Shown here: piece by piece, positions 32,304-32,924 of the stretch | How the letters are laid out: the number at the start of each line of letters is the position of its first letter | Numbering within the stretch: the stretch's first letter is position 1 | Origin: Bradyrhizobium centrolobii | GTDB lineage: Bacteria > Pseudomonadota > Alphaproteobacteria > Rhizobiales > Xanthobacteraceae | Reading direction: 5' to 3' | Length of the DNA: 32,924 nucleotides | NCBI RefSeq assembly: GCF_001641635.1 | Contig: NZ_LUUB01000080.1 | Coordinates: forward strand, 1-32,924 | Made by a program: the position numbers and the translations under genes | The notes under the pieces: model-generated | Seen by the model: only the letters and a program-made list of their open reading frames with translations | What the model was told of the DNA's origin: nothing | The model's database searches: none

Positions 32304-32924
32304 ATGTACAAGCTCTATTCGATGCAACGCTCCGGCAACAGCTACAAGGTCCGCCTTGCGCTGGCGCTGTTGAACGTGCCCTACGAAGCGATCGAGGTGG
32401 ACATTCTGCGCGGCGAGAGCCGCACGCCGGAGTTTCTGGCGAAGAATCCGTCCGGACAGGTGCCGCTGCTCGAGGTCGGCGACAACCGCTACCTCGCTGA
32501 GTCCAACGCCATTCTCTGGTATGTCGCCGTCGGCACGCCGCTCGCGCCGGAGAACCGCATCGATCGCGCCGAGGCGCTGCAATGGATGTTCTTCGAGCAG
32601 CACGCGCTCGAGCCCAACCTCGGCGCGGCCTATTTCTGGCTGTCGCTGGTCAAGGGCGGTCGCGACCTGCAGACGCACGCGTTGGAAGACTGGATGGAGC
32701 GCGGCTATGGCGCACTCCAGGTGATGGAAAATCACCTCAAGACCAACGCCTATTTCGCCGCGCGCCAGCTCACCGTCGCCGACATCGCGCTCTACGGCTA
32801 CACCCACGTCGCCGAGCGCTGCGACTTCGACCTCTCGACCTTCCCGGCGGTCCGGGACTGGCTGAAGCGGGTCGAGGAGACGCCCGGCTTCGTAACGATG
32901 GACTGGCGGCCAGCCGATATCGAC
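32304..32924 (+). CDS. Glutathione S-transferase, cut off by the window end
   Basis: The first 207 codons of a cytosolic GST; no stop is reached. Thioredoxin-like domain: MYKLYSMQRSGNSYKVRLAL (Ser near residue 11 as possible catalytic residue), NPSGQVPLLEVGD with cis-Pro, and YLAESNAILWYVA with the Glu-Ser glutathione contact. Helical C-terminal domain: WMFFEQHALEPNLGAAYFW and FAARQLTVADIALYGYTHVAE (the N-capping box), then FPAVRDWLKRVEETPGF. With GFV close to the end, only a few residues are probably missing. The ribosome site at ATG 32304 is weak. It differs clearly from the GST at 14241-14831. The substrate is unknown. Confidence 0.92.
   Translation, partial: MYKLYSMQRSGNSYKVRLALALLNVPYEAIEVDILRGESRTPEFLAKNPSGQVPLLEVGDNRYLAESNAILWYVAVGTPLAPENRIDRAEALQWMFFEQHALEPNLGAAYFWLSLVKGGRDLQTHALEDWMERGYGALQVMENHLKTNAYFAARQLTVADIALYGYTHVAERCDFDLSTFPAVRDWLKRVEETPGFVTMDWRPADID

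Noticed and set aside
1..32924. CRISPR array or prophage genes
   Set aside because: No regularly spaced direct repeats and no phage structural, lysis or integrase gene in the window; the repeated sequences are palindromic interspersed elements.

Overview
The window looks like chromosomal DNA of a high-GC alphaproteobacterium in the Rhizobiales/Nitrobacteraceae, most likely Bradyrhizobium or a close relative. This rests on the Phasin_2-type granule proteins, a PdhS-type cell-cycle kinase, Omp31-like surface proteins whose mature ends begin ADMP, a tRNA-His with A73 and no encoded G-1, DUF992 and DUF1275 proteins, and several families of interspersed palindromic repeats. The genus is an inference; no marker gene fixes it.

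Layout. (1) 1-2653 is accessory: an intact IS5-type insertion sequence with a -1 frameshifted transposase, then a lower-GC gene for a one-chain GmrSD-like (DUF262 + DUF1524/HNH) restriction protein. Both lie on the 3' side of a tRNA-His gene (2888-2964), a classical island integration point. (2) 3100-4245 holds two phasin-like genes, each with its own terminator. (3) 4564-7971 encodes a large multi-PAS histidine kidney-free soluble kinase of the PdhS family, whose ATP-binding domain lacks a recognisable G2 box. (4) 8255-9427 is a thiolase. (5) 9675-13307 is the serine operon serC-sseB-serA. (6) 13396-14831 holds a 65-aa protein, a GNAT acetyltransferase and a glutathione transferase. (7) 14907-16812 holds two outer-membrane beta-barrel proteins, the second with a perfect TTAA-N7-TTAA (CtrA-type) site upstream. 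(8) 17040-19930 holds an Fsr-type MFS exporter and glmM. (9) 20150-21549 holds a 56-aa protein divergent from an FMN-dependent L-lactate dehydrogenase-like enzyme. (10) 21935-23264 holds tandem paralogous 208-aa secreted proteins. (11) 23319-27065 holds aroE, a DUF1275 membrane protein, and a SulP transporter preceded by an XRE regulator with an AT-rich promoter and a 19-bp palindrome. (12) 27497-31625 holds an EF-G-like GTPase, a DUF992 protein and an aspartate aminotransferase. (13) A 678-bp stretch without a convincing gene follows, then a second glutathione transferase that runs off the window end.

The core is mostly housekeeping metabolism: serine (serC/serA), shikimate (aroE), amino-sugar (glmM), aspartate, acyl-CoA and lactate metabolism, plus envelope proteins. 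Nearly all genes from 8 kb onward are on the minus strand. Palindromic repeats of at least four kinds fill intergenic spaces, mainly 3' of genes. I did not find a clear novel multi-gene system. The best leads are the tRNA-linked GmrSD island, the PdhS kinase without a G2 box and with a near-consensus CtrA site, the placement of sseB inside the serine operon, the tandem secreted paralogs, and the XRE-SulP control region.
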